Source: Xiphophorus maculatus
Lineage: Eukaryota; Chordata; Actinopteri; Cyprinodontiformes; Poeciliidae
Length of the DNA: 64,000 nucleotides
NCBI RefSeq assembly: GCF_002775205.1
Contig: NC_036461.1
Coordinates: forward strand, 17,890,015-17,954,014
Reading direction: 5' to 3'
Both the position numbers and the translations under genes were made by a program. Shown one piece after another: positions 44,032-54,999 of this stretch (position 1 is its first letter; each line of letters opens with the position of its first letter). The notes under the pieces are model-generated. The model searched no databases and had not been told where the DNA came from. It saw only the letters and a program-made list of their open reading frames with translations.

Positions 44032-44208
44032 CTGCTCCACACGAACCATCTCCTCATGCAGTCTGCGGCGACCTTCGTGAGTCCTTGTATTTGTTGTGCG
44101 CCTCCGCCTGAATGTGCCGTCGTTCATCTTCCGCAGTTCAACGCTCGCCTTAAGGTCCCGCAACAAGAAACTCCCTCGGATGTGATTATGCGGCTCTGCT
44201 ACCTTCTG
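44032..44208 (-). other. Unassigned 59-codon exon-like segment
   Basis: On the minus strand, acceptor TTTTATTACAG precedes 44208 and donor GAGCAG|gttaaa follows 44032. The 177 bases between are open in frame 0-0, and GC-richer than the flanks. The predicted peptide is basic and charged (contains LLRDLKASVELRKMNDG and EGRRRLHEEMVRVEQ). I recognise no family. It could be a non-coding diras1 exon that happens to be open, or an exon of an unrecognised gene. Joined to the diras1 start exon at acceptor 42843, the frame hits a stop before the diras1 ATG, so it would not extend Di-Ras1. Confidence 0.35.
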
Positions 44209-44875
44209 CTGTAATAAAACTGCAAATTGGCGTCAATATGATACGAAATAAGTGGATTTCTGTCATGCTCGCACCGCAGGGACCAACAATTGATGTGCAG
44301 GGCATCCGCAATTGGATTGCTGGATTCTAAATGATATCAGTAAAAGGAGTTCAAGACAAATGAAGAATCTGCAGGCGCCTCTTGAGCTTTAAACAGACTC
44401 CCTCTCTCTTTGGATACGGGCGGTGAGACGACTACGCTGGAAAGTTAAGCACAGATTAATTTACAGGAGAGCTTGTGGCCTCCATATATACGGCTGCAGA
44501 AACTGTTCTCTGGTCACGAATAAAAAGTCTTGTTTCCTAAGTTGGTGATAAAAACTTGTTTTGATTGAATCTCCTGCCAGAGTCAGTTCTGACTAATCCT
44601 TAACCTTCCCGGGCTTCTGGTTGATCAAAGCGTTTCTCCTTTAAATCTCGGCAGATTGTCTTTACGGCCGCGCTAATGGGAGTGTGTGCTGCCTGATGCC
44701 GTTTAGTTGTCTGCAACATTGCTCTGACGCAAATCTGAGTAAACAGGCAACGCTGCCAGGAACGATCATAGTCTGTGTGTTCCCTCAAACTCTTGGATTC
44801 GACGAGGCCTTCAGTCAGACTAAAGTATCGCGCTCCGAGCTGCTGGATCTGCTCTGCTTTGTGTCAAACAGGAAC

Positions 44876-44883
44876 ACACACAA

Positions 44884-44916
<33 letters not shown>

Positions 44917-44951
44917 CACACACACGCATACACACACACACACACACACAC
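44876..44951. repeat. (CA)n microsatellite
   Basis: Interrupted CA array with CACG variants. Confidence 0.95.
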
Positions 44952-45925
44952 AAAGGAGGATGAGACTGAGCATTATGAAAAATGAATATGACTGAAGAGT
45001 TGTTTTTTTTTTTGCTACATTAAATTATATTATGTATCAAAGTCTGGTGCCTGTCTTTGCTGGGAGAGATCAAAGTTGATCGGTCTCACTGAATATTTTA
45101 TAAACTAAAATGTAATATAAAATAATTACAATAATCCGTCTCAAAACAAATTCAAATCTGCCTACATTTAAAAAAAATATATTTATTATTTATGGTTGTA
45201 TTAAGATAAATGACTTTTGAGGAAGTGTGTGACACAGCAGTAGTATTTGGCGTCCTGTACACCAGTTCTGGGACAAACTGATTCACATTTTTCATAAAAT
45301 AAAGAGACAGGAAATTCAAAAGAATGTGACAAATTAGGACTCTTAAGAATGTGTGGATTTTTGTAATTTTGCTAGATTTTCTAATGTTGTATTTTCATGT
45401 TTAGAGATATTCCATTTAATATAAGTGAAATAGCACTAATAAACTCGAAGGACTTCCTCAAAAGGAAACACTTAAGGCTTAGAGTACTATTAGTTAAGAA
45501 ATATTGATTTGGACTCTCAGTCCACCGGGAAACACGACTATTTTAAAGAGCTTAAAATTGAAGGGAACTTTGGGGGAAACACTAAAGTCAAATCAGCTTT
45601 TGTTGATAAATCTATCTTTGCTTTTCATCACAACCCTAAAAACTGCATGTTGGCTTAACGGGGTTACAGTAAAATACCCCTGGATGTGTCTGAGTCTGTG
45701 TTGTCTCTTGTCATGAACAGGTAAACCAGATCTCACCTTGGAACAAACTTAGAATCCAGAGAAACTCCTACTAGTTTATAAGTTACTTGTCCTTAAACAT
45801 GGGGTTTTAACTTTTTTGTTTTCTTTTTTCTGCTTTTTCTCTTTCCTTTGGTTTGTTGTTTTGTTATATTTCCTTCTGACTCATGTAAAGCATTTTGAAT
45901 TGCCTTGTTGTTGCTCAATAGAGCT

Positions 45926-46033
45926 ATCAATAGCGCTATTGATAGCTCTATTGATATCAATAGCGCTATTGATAGCTCTATTGATATCAATAGCGCTATT
46001 GATAGCTCTATTGATATCAATAGCGCTATTGAT
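45926..46033. repeat. Tandem array of a 30-bp palindromic unit
   Basis: The perfect 18-bp palindrome ATCAATAGCGCTATTGAT occurs at 45926-45943, 45956-45973, 45986-46003 and 46016-46033, exactly 30 bases apart. The 12-base linkers read AGCTCTATTGAT and their junctions form a second palindrome, ATTGATATCAAT. Half copies (GCTATTGATAGC) continue to about 46075. There are no unique spacers, so it is not a CRISPR. Open frames through it read as IALLI repeats and are artefacts. Confidence 0.95.
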
Positions 46034-47364
46034 AGCTCTTTTGCTATTGATAGCATTAGAGCTGATAGCATCCTGGTTTTTAGACTTATAAAAATCACAA
46101 TGTAATGAACAAAAATATAAGAAATCTGAGACAGTATTTTCATTTAAGTTTACATTTTACCTGATGCTTAAATTCTATTACTTTCAAATGCCATTCTTGT
46201 TTTTATTATAGTGTCTTTGCTTTCTGATAAAGCCGATTGAGCTACTTTAAACTTGAACGTCTCGTCTCGCCTATCTGGGGATCTCAAAAATGTTCACATG
46301 TTCTTTTGCATCCTTGTCTTTCTCCTGCTACCTGAGCATCCTCTTGATTTTTCCATCCTTTGCTCTCCCTCCCCTGGTCTCCATGCTGTTGGATCAATGG
46401 ACTCGTGGTTTTAATCGATGGAGCGTGCTTCTCCAGGCCCCGGCGGTCCGTCATCCTGCCTCTCCGTTTTATTTTGAGCCCCAGACTTCAGCTTCAGCTC
46501 ATCAAAACCATCCTCCGCTCTCCTACCCTCCTCTCTCACCTGAGCTAAAATTAGCCGCCTCTCTTCTCTTCCGTCAGCAGCCAGAGCTGCACACACACAG
46601 ACAGGTGCGCCCTCGCGGGTGACACACATACTGCACTGCCACTCGTTCACCGTTTGTCCTTGACATGGAGCCGCCGAGATGGATGGCGCTCCTCCCCGAC
46701 TCGAGCCGTCTCGCCGCATTTTGCCTCCTCTCCTCTTGTTTTATTTGAAACGAGAGGACTGCAGTTCCCTAATGAATTAATGGTACGCTTTAAAACGCAT
46801 CTGTGGCTGCGCAGCCAGACTCCATTAGTGGATAACATTGGCACAGAGCGAGCGGGTCCCTCTTCCCTGCAGATGCAGTGCAGGCTTCTCTGATTTATTT
46901 TACAGAAAGTGCAAAGAAATGCCACCTTTGGCAAAAAAAAAAAATATGCACATAATTTGCCTCAGAAGAGCCACTTCCACCGCAGCATGAAAGAGGCGCA
47001 TTAACCAACATCAAAGACAATGCCATTCAACAGATCAAGAGCGTGATTAAATAGACACCCACAAAGCGGTCCCACGGTTTCTGTCAGTGAAAGGGTTTTA
47101 ATCAGGGTGCTCATACTGGAATGCTGTGGATACATGGCTATTTGGTGATGAGTGTTTTACAGGATCAACAGATTATCAGTTGAAACATTAGGCCCTCGTC
47201 TGGTGTGTGTGGGCGTGTGTGTGGGGGGGGTGTATGTGTGTGTGTCCAGAGAAGAAATTGCTAGGCACAATGTCCAAAAGCTGCAAAAAGTTTTGATCTG
47301 TGTGCATCTGTGCAGTGAAGCAGCAAACTCCCTGTTCCCTGTTCAGACTGGCTCGGTTTTTATT

Positions 47365-47402
<38 letters not shown>

Positions 47403-50400
47403 TGTGTGTGCATGAGTGCATTCGATTGTAATCAGCATTTTTTAGCGTGGTAATTTTAAGACTCAGGGCTTTTTTTTTTATTTGGTTTGAACAGTGTCTG
47501 GAGATTCAATTCATAAAATAAATTTTTATTTTAGACGCAGCCGTGCCTCACTGCTCTCGCTCGCTTATCATTTGTATTGACTTTAAACTTAGGTTTATAC
47601 ATGTGAATATATATATATATATATCTTTTAATGTTTCCTGCAACAACAATAGACATGTTTCTCTCCATTTTGTGTTTGTCTGCATATATAAAAAGGGGAT
47701 TTATTTGTTGTTTTTCTGGAGCTACGTTGGACAGCCATGACTGCCGTCTTTCTTTCTGAGGAAAATATAGAAAGTTTCTCAAAACTGAAAGTGCCTCAGG
47801 CCATTTAAATACATGTAAACTGAGCCTTAATACAAGTAGAAAGGCTTCAGACAGTGGCGGCACCGGCGTGAATCGCGCCTCGGGCAAGACACTCCTTTGG
47901 CCCCCTACCAAAAAACACTATATTGGAGTAGATCATCTACATGCCCTTTATTATTTCTGGCTTATTTTACTGACTTTATAACATGGTCAGATAGAGGCCT
48001 GGTGTAACTGTAATGACAATTTGCTTTTTTATGTTTTTTCTAGCCATTAATTCTAATAGCTGTTGTTTTCAACAAAGACATTTCTGACAAATATTATTTA
48101 CAATGAACTTTCTGGAAAGGACAAATACAAGCACAGTTTCTTAAAAGCCTCCACTTTTAAATAGACAAGAATGAAAAACATCGAAGCTGTCGTGTACCGA
48201 ACACTCAGTCTACTCCACATTAAGAAATGTTTTCCAGGATAAGCAAATGATTTGCTAGTTTGGCTGCAAACAGGAAGCTCTGATCAGATGCCAACCTCGG
48301 CATCATCCACCAGAAATAAACGAGCGGCCATATTTTCTTACAGTGCTTGCACTTTGCCCACCACCAGGGGGCATCCATTCCCTCTCGCGCGCAGATAAAC
48401 AAGCGAAAACTCATTCGAGGGTGCAGATATACAAGTTATGTAGCACTCCTACCACCCCCCCGTTAAAATGGCACCCTGGTTGTTGTGCCATCTGGCTTCC
48501 GCACCAGTCTGACCGTTTTCAGCCACCAACACGCCGTCTAGACAAGCAAAGCGCAGCCAATGAGTTCTTCCGTATGTAGACCTTGTCAAAGCGCATTTAT
48601 AGCACAGTTATAAGTACACTTGTGTTAAATGCCGTCTAAAGTGTAGCATTTAAGCCGCTGCATGCGTTGAACAACGCTTTATAATCATCACTGCTCCCAA
48701 AAAACCATAATAAGTGTTTACAGGAATGCTGATATTTGCACCGTTTTACTCGTTCTGATTAACATTTCTGCTGGTATCTGCACATCTCCGCCGCTGTGCC
48801 GTTTTGACGGTCACTTATTGTAAATAGTCCGTCTTTGTACGTTTTTAAATGAACTCAAATGCACATTCCTTTTCACTGGAGTGCACCATTTCTTTTATAA
48901 CAGTATTTATGTTGACGTGTGTTGAAAAGCGTACAATACGTTCCTCTGTATTTCTCGTGTCAACCTACTTTCTTCGCTGCCGTCGCACAGAAAGCTCCCG
49001 AATGTGGGACAATAAAACGATATTTCTGTTCCGTTCCACACTAAACACCGAGTTACTCACCGCATTACATAACAGCACTGCATTGCATTACTGAAATGAC
49101 TCAACTGATGTGAAGCCAGATGAAAATTATGAGCAAGACCCTGGCTTTCATCTGTGTCTATCCACTGCAAAGTCTGACATTTTCAGGGAGCATATCCGCC
49201 TCACAATATAAGACACTCAGGCACTGTTGGCTTAGGAGCTAATTACTGAGCTTAACCTACGCTGCACAGCTTGGAGTTGACCCAATTCCCAGGAATTAAG
49301 TAACCAACAGTCTTTGGGTTATGGGCCATCTGGACCCAAAACTTTCTGACACGGAAACAATCAGTAAAAGTCACGTTATTACTGACAAAATCAATTTTAA
49401 CTGACTGACTATCGAAGATCTGACCGGTAATACGCTACAGCATCACATAAGGTGTCAGGTTTCCCTCTCTTAAGTGTGCGCCGGATGGCTGTGTATGTCA
49501 ATTTTTAGCTGAAAACTGAAAATACATGCAGTTTTCACCTTATCTATCAGATTTCCGCTCTGACTTGCTTTGTTCTGAATAAAACTGGAGGCATACGGCT
49601 CCTTTGGGCCGTCTGTATAAAACTTTACTAGGAAACGTTTGACAGATTGGTACCTGGAATGCTGTAACCTTAGTCATGCTGGTTCTGTGCGGCAGTAGTT
49701 GGTGTCAGAGCGTGTATTAGTTTGGAGTATTAGTGATACCTCGGGATCCCCGGGCTGCTCTCTCCATATGACCCTGCTAATCCCTCAGCCTGTCGTCTGG
49801 GACACAGACAGAGGTCTGGCTAATAGTGACGGCAAAATGTGCTTGATTTATTCACTTAGGCTATTTTAAAATAGTTGTTTTGCATCATTTCTCTATGTAA
49901 GTCCAAAACTGCGTACCCTTGAGGCTCTGGCACAAACAACGCTGCTGGTGGTGCTTGGGAAACACCCCTGGAGTGCCGGATGAAAAGCAGATTTGAAGGT
50001 CTGGGTTGATCCTATGGTTCTGCTGAACAAAGATCAGTGGATAACAGAAAGCCAGTTGATCTCTGTAAGGTTGAATAAGGTCAGGAAAAGGTAACCCCAC
50101 AGCTCCCAGTTCAAATACAAACTGGTTAGTGCAGCTATTTTTTTATTAAGACGTTTAAAATACTTATATTTCACAAGTGGAAAGTGCTGGATCAGAAAAT
50201 TAGACGATGGTGTGGATGATGGCACACGGGAGTCAAATTACAAACTCGAGGATTTGCAATTCCTCATGCAAGAAAATACCCCATAAAATCATGTGGAAGG
50301 AAAACCGTATGAGTGTTTAAAATAAACTGATGCCGTCAGTATAAATGATGAACTTTGTTATTGATATTTTCTACAGTATTTTCGCAGGATACATGGATGG

Positions 50401-50899
50401 GCACGATAGAACTTCACTTCGTCTGGTCCCTCAGGACAACTGAAAACATGCATATATGTTTGAAATTATTATTATTCGTAGTATTATCATAAACAATTTG
50501 AAGTTTAAAGTATAAAGCAACAATGGCTGCAGCATTTTAGAGGGTCGGATGTACAGTTTGAGACTATTTCAACAGCGGCTCGTTTCAATCCGCTGACAAA
50601 ACACGACATGTGTGAGACCAGTTCCTTTATTTTGGATGAACATAAACACACTGCTAAGGCGAGTTGTGGATATTTTTCTTTTACCTTAGAAAAGAAAGGA
50701 TTTTTTTGCATCAGATATCCAGGAACCGGACTCTCATGTGTCTCAATCTTTATCTGGCAGAATCACAGTACACAAACTTTAATATATTCAATTTAGCTTG
50801 CAAGCGACAAGTAAACACAAATAGTTCATTCTAGCTGTCAAACGAAGGAAAGTGATGCACAGCTTTTACATTTTTTGCACTTCACAAAAAGTTTAAAGC

Positions 50900-51960
50900 T
50901 CCCCTTCGTCAGTGCCTTTGTAGGGCCATCTTTTATTATATTTTATTATTTTATTATATCTTTTGTACCCACCATATTTGTGCATCTAAACTCGCAAATA
51001 TTTTCAGGCTATTTTCACCTTCTAGCAGGTTTTCTTCCAGGATTGTCCTGCGTTTCCCTCCATCCCACCACATCAAGTCTGACCAGAAAAGATGCATCCC
51101 CACAGCATGATGCTGCCACCACTATTTTTAAGGGATGGGAATATGTGACGTACACCCCTCCACATAGCAGCCAGGCTAAAAACGTAACCTTTGCTCCCGT
51201 TACCAGAGCTCCTTCTCCCCCTACACACAGATTTCTTATTTGCAGATCTGCAGCATCCTCAACTGACTCGATGACGTTCTCTGGCTTCTCCAGAGTTACC
51301 GTGGACCTCTGGTCTGCTTCCCAGATTAACGCTCTCCTTGTCCATCTAGGTGGACAGCCGTGTCTTGGTACGTTTGCGGTTGTGCCAAACTATTCCTATT
51401 GTAGTGCGACTAACTCTCGCCCAGTCAACAGATCCCTGAAGGGTGAATTAGCGTCTGTGATTAATGCTCGTCTTTCCCGGCCTGTCAGTTTAGGAGGGCG
51501 GCCGTGTATTGGTAGGTTGGCAGCGGTGCCACGCTCCTTTCCTTTTGGATGATGGATGATGGATGATGGATTATGCGGCGCTCAGTGGGATTTCCAGGAC
51601 TTGGGCAACCTAACTCCCCTCTAAACTTCTCCACCATTGCGTCCCTGTCCTGTCTGCTGCTTTCTTTGGTCTTCACGATGCGGTTTGTTCTCAAATAATC
51701 TCTCAGCAGACCAGAGAGTAGATTACAGAACAGCTGATGTCACATTGAACACTTTGGGTGACTTCTGTGTTAGATTTAATTTGGGTATCAGATTCAAGGG
51801 GTCCAAATGCAGATTTTCATTTGTACAGTCTTTTTAAAAGTATGTATGATTGTATGATTGTCCTATTATTTTATACTTTTGCACTACTTTGAGCTTGTTT
51901 GTCACATTGAATCCAAATAAAACCGTTGCGTCCAAATGTTTTTGCATCATGGCCCAGAAT
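50900..51960 (-). mobile_element. Tc1/mariner-like remnant with an internal duplicated segment
   Basis: Matches to the Tc1-like family include CATCCCCACAGCATGATGCT, CTTCTCCAGAGTTACCGTGG, AGATTAACGCTCTCCTTG and TTCTTTGGTCTTCACGATGC. The block encoding the N-terminal helix-turn-helix area appears twice: GGTGGACAGCCGTGTCTTGG near 51350 and GAGGGCGGCCGTGTATTGG near 51496. Transposase direction is minus. The long plus-strand open frame over 50875-51552 is the non-coding strand of this element. Confidence 0.75.
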
Positions 51961-52213
51961 CCTGAAGTTGAAAGTACTCAAAGAGCTACATTGTGTTTAC
52001 AACTTAAAAAACTAAATAGTATTGTTAATTTTCTTCTTATCTGTGCAGCAATGATTTCCAAGTACAATATTTTTTAATGAAACAAAGAAGCATTTCTTAA
52101 CAAAAGGTGAACAGTCTCCTAAATTGGGGGGTTATTTGTTTCGGCTTATTTGGTCTAGAAAATCTTGAATCTGTTCCCAGCAAAAAAAAAACAAAAACAC
52201 TTTTCTTCAAAAA

Positions 52214-52215
<2 letters not shown>

Positions 52216-52295
<80 letters not shown>

Positions 52296-52325
52296 ATTGT
52301 TCTCAATGCCTATATATATATATAT
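52216..52325. repeat. (TA)n microsatellite, left of the R4-type insertion
   Basis: TA array over 52216-52292, a 20-base interruption (GGGATTGTTCTCAATGCC core), then more TA to 52325. Confidence 0.95.
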
Positions 52326-52965
52326 GGACAAGACCCAAGGTGTAGGTTGTGCAAGGAGGCCCCTGAGACAGTCCAGCACATAACAGCAGGGTGCAAGATA
52401 CTGGCAGGGAAAGTGTACATGGAACGACATAACCAAGTTGCAGGCATAGTGTACAGAAACATCTGTGCAGAATATGGACTGGAAACCCCGAGATCAAAGT
52501 GGGAAACACCCCCAAAGGTGGCGGAGAACGCCAGAGCTAAGATCCTGTGGGACTTCCAGATCCAGACAGACAAAATGGTAATGGCGAACCAACCAGACAT
52601 TGTCGTAGTGGATAAACAACAGAGGAAAGCCGTCGTGATAGATGTAGCAATACCAAGCGACTGCAACATCAGGAAAAAGGAGCACGAGAAACTAGAGAAA
52701 TACCAGGGCCTCAGGGAGGAACTGGAGAGGGCCTGGAAGGTGAAGACCACAGTGGTGCCTGTGGTCATCGGGGCCCTCGGGGCAGTCACCCCCAAACTGG
52801 ACCAATGGCTACAACAGATCCCAGGAACAACATCAGACATCTCAGTCCAGAAATGTGCAGTCCTTGGCACAGCCAAGATACTGCGCAGAACCCTCAAGCT
52901 CCCAGGCCTCTGGTAGAGGACCCGAGCTCAGAGGATAAGAACCACCCGCGGTGGGTGAGAAGGGA

Positions 52966-52970
<5 letters not shown>
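52320..52970 (+). mobile_element. 5'-truncated R4/Dong-type non-LTR retrotransposon, 3' end with endonuclease
   Basis: An open frame runs from the TA repeat to TAG at 52914-52916, about 198 codons. It has a zinc-binding CX2CX8HX4C motif ([18 protein letters not shown]) and, about 70 residues later, PD-X14-D (QPDIVVVD...VVIDV), the restriction-like endonuclease motif of the R2/R4 group. This is the extreme C terminus of the ORF; the reverse transcriptase is absent. A short 3'UTR (52917-52970) leads straight into TA repeats. The frame is fully open with no frameshift, so the copy is young or recently inserted. Clade choice (R4, including Dong and fish Rex6) rests on motif and TA-flank, not alignment. 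Confidence 0.8.
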
Positions 52971-53010
<40 letters not shown>

Positions 53011-53016
53011 TATATA
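52970..53016. repeat. (TA)n microsatellite, right of the R4-type insertion
   Basis: TA array with one AGTATA interruption, directly abutting the 3' end of the retrotransposon. Confidence 0.95.
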
Positions 53017-53686
53017 GGATTATATTTCTCATTGTAATTCTCATGCTAAAAAAAATTACAAGTGTGTCCACTGGAGGGCCAAATTTGCACCAACTCCCAG
53101 TCGGAGGCCACACAAAATTGTTCAACGGGTCACAGTTTGGATGTCCCTGAAATAAAATATATAAAACACAAGTTCTTGATTATGCAAATAAATAAATAAA
53201 TAAAAGTTCAAAGGATAAACCACTACAGTATGTGACAGTATGGACCACCTTACATCAGTGTCATATAAGTTATATTGTAGAAAAGATCCAAATAACATCA
53301 TAATCATCTAAAATCAACCCAGAACCAATCCCATCTTCAGCAGCATCATCTTGACTGTTACCATGTATTGAGTCATTTCTTCATCCAGCCTCAGCAGTAG
53401 AGGTGTATGTTGTTATGCAACTGTACCGTGACTATTCCACACACACACACCCACACCCACCCACACCCCCACCCACGCAGACCTAAAACACTGTCCCATC
53501 ACTTATCCTCCGACACGTTAAATAGAGTCTGCATCTCCGCACTGTGCTCTCCACCACACTCTGCAAAGCTTCACTCCCGAAATTTACTGCCATAAGTCTT
53601 CATGTATGGATCTACACGACTGGCGTCGCTTACAGGAAGTAGAGTCACATATATGCGCACACATGAAAAAAGAGAGAGAGAGAGGC

Positions 53687-53706
53687 GGGGGGGGGGGGGG
53701 GGGGGG
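53687..53706. repeat. Uninterrupted G20 tract
   Basis: Twenty consecutive G, preceded by (AG)n and GGC. Long poly(G) is rare and unstable and may be a quadruplex site. Confidence 0.9.
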
Positions 53707-53849
53707 TGTAAATGATTCATAATTTCATTCTACATGTCCCGACGGCTCTCCTCTTCAGTCACGGTACTGAAAACAAACAGCGCATCGACTGTCGGAGGAG
53801 GAGAATCTAAAAAGCCCAGATCCAGATGGAGGATTAACCGTGACATTTG

Positions 53850-53850
53850 C

Positions 53851-53877
<27 letters not shown>
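53850..53877. repeat. (CA)n microsatellite
   Basis: About 28 bases of CA repeat. Confidence 0.9.
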
Positions 53878-53881
<4 letters not shown>

Positions 53882-54320
53882 ACGACTTTATGCGTCACGT
53901 CAGCGTCATATTTAGTGTATAGTCGTGCAAGTCGTCGTGCATCTTTCGCCGGGGCTGTAGACAGGAAAGGGTGGCAGAAGAGGGCTTGCCGTCAGTCCGC
54001 AGATTGGTGCGCAACGCCATTACAGACCACCCTACTCTGCTCGGTTCATTCATAAATACCAGAGGATCGCCATCTCGCAGCGGTGCATCATTTGGAAGTC
54101 GCAGAACCCCCCCGCCCCCAATCCTCTGCCTCACTTTACTTCTCAAAGCCATGAAATAATCCTGACCAGTGTGTCGTTTCTAACCCCACCACCACTCCTC
54201 TCCCCTCCAATATGGCTGTGCGGGCATATGGGCAGCGGCGGCTATAGAATGAACACGATCGAGATTTCCGAACGGAATCGAGACTCGTGATAGGACGTCG
54301 ATGTGGAGGAGACTAAAGAA

Positions 54321-54321
<1 letters not shown>

Positions 54322-54353
<32 letters not shown>
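54322..54353. repeat. (CGG)10 trinucleotide repeat in a CpG island
   Basis: Ten uninterrupted CGG units plus CG. Open frames here give poly-Arg or poly-Ala and are not credible proteins. Confidence 0.95.
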
Positions 54354-54463
54354 TGAACCCATCGGAGGAGAGCCGCGGGAATCCTGGTGCGCACAAACAG
54401 CAAGCGCAAAAAAGCACCGCGGCTACAACAGCCACCAAATACCAACATCTAATATTTGCGCGT

Positions 54464-54487
54464 AAAAAAAAAAAAAAAAAAAAAAAA
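54464..54487. repeat. A24 homopolymer
   Basis: Uninterrupted poly(A) between the CGG repeat and the candidate exon donor; on the minus strand it is a poly(T) run about 30 bases into the inferred intron. Confidence 0.95.
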
Positions 54488-54999
54488 GAGGCGGCGAAGA
54501 GCGAGCGGCTCCCATACCTGGTCGCGGTGGATCTTCAATGCGCACGGCTCCGCTTCAGGCTCGTCCTCGGTTCGGAGGGGTCAAACGCAAACGCCGAGAG
54601 CGTCTTAAAGCATTTTTTTACACGACTCATGTAGAGCTCATGTCGTCCGATTCCCAGCACCACCGACAGACTCGCACTCTCTTCTCTCTCACACACACTC
54701 ACGCACACGGACACGCAATCTCAGTCTCTCTGCCCTCCTCTCTCTTTCTCCAGCAGATAGGACGAGGGAGGCGCTATCCCCTCTCCCTTGTCTGTAGGCA
54801 AAAAAAAAAAAAGGCCAGTCAAGCAGAGGACTCATTCATATTCGTTGCAGATTTACGTTTAAAGTGTTATTAGATATTTTCTACTAACACATTTCACCTG
54901 ATGTAACATTAAGATGTTGGAGAGGTTCGACTTTGAGAATCTGTAGAGAGAGTTAGAGATGATTGGAAATCATCACCAAAAATTTATTGGGGGGAAAAA

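Larger units (their letters stand above)
44210..50895. other. Gene-poor stretch, possible diras1 5' intron
   Basis: Apart from the repeats listed, no coding exon was recognised. A (GT)n run lies at about 47370-47402 and a short (TA)n run at about 47611-47624. At 47853 the segment CAGTGGCGGCACCGGCGTG, followed by GGCCCCCTACC, looks like the left end of a hAT-type element, with no clear right end. If the CpG-rich exon near 54.5 kb belongs to diras1, all of this is intronic. Confidence 0.4.
54180..54780 (-). promoter_or_regulatory. diras1: CpG-rich island with candidate diras1 first exon
   Basis: Base composition becomes CpG-rich. On the minus strand, CACCGCGACCAG|gtatgg gives a donor after 54518, fitting a non-coding exon starting between about 54640 and 54780. 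The next downstream minus-strand gene with a 5'UTR acceptor is diras1 (42843), hence the assignment; a gap of nearly 12 kb makes it tentative. The island could instead drive an unseen gene on either strand. Confidence 0.4.

Noticed and set aside
45926-46033. CRISPR-like array
   Set aside because: The unit repeats without unique spacers, and the genome is eukaryotic.
45793-46143. Open frames with repeated IALLI/ISIEL residues on both strands
   Set aside because: They arise from the 30-bp palindromic tandem array; no codon or family support.
50875-51552. 225-codon plus-strand open frame
   Set aside because: It is the non-coding strand of a decayed Tc1-like element; the family's transposase is on the other strand.
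52310-52897. 195-codon minus-strand open frame
   Set aside because: It is antisense to the restriction-like endonuclease frame, which carries recognisable motifs on the plus strand.
54242-54448. Minus-strand open frame with poly-Ala
   Set aside because: Explained by the CGG repeat; lies in the inferred intron side of the CpG-island exon.
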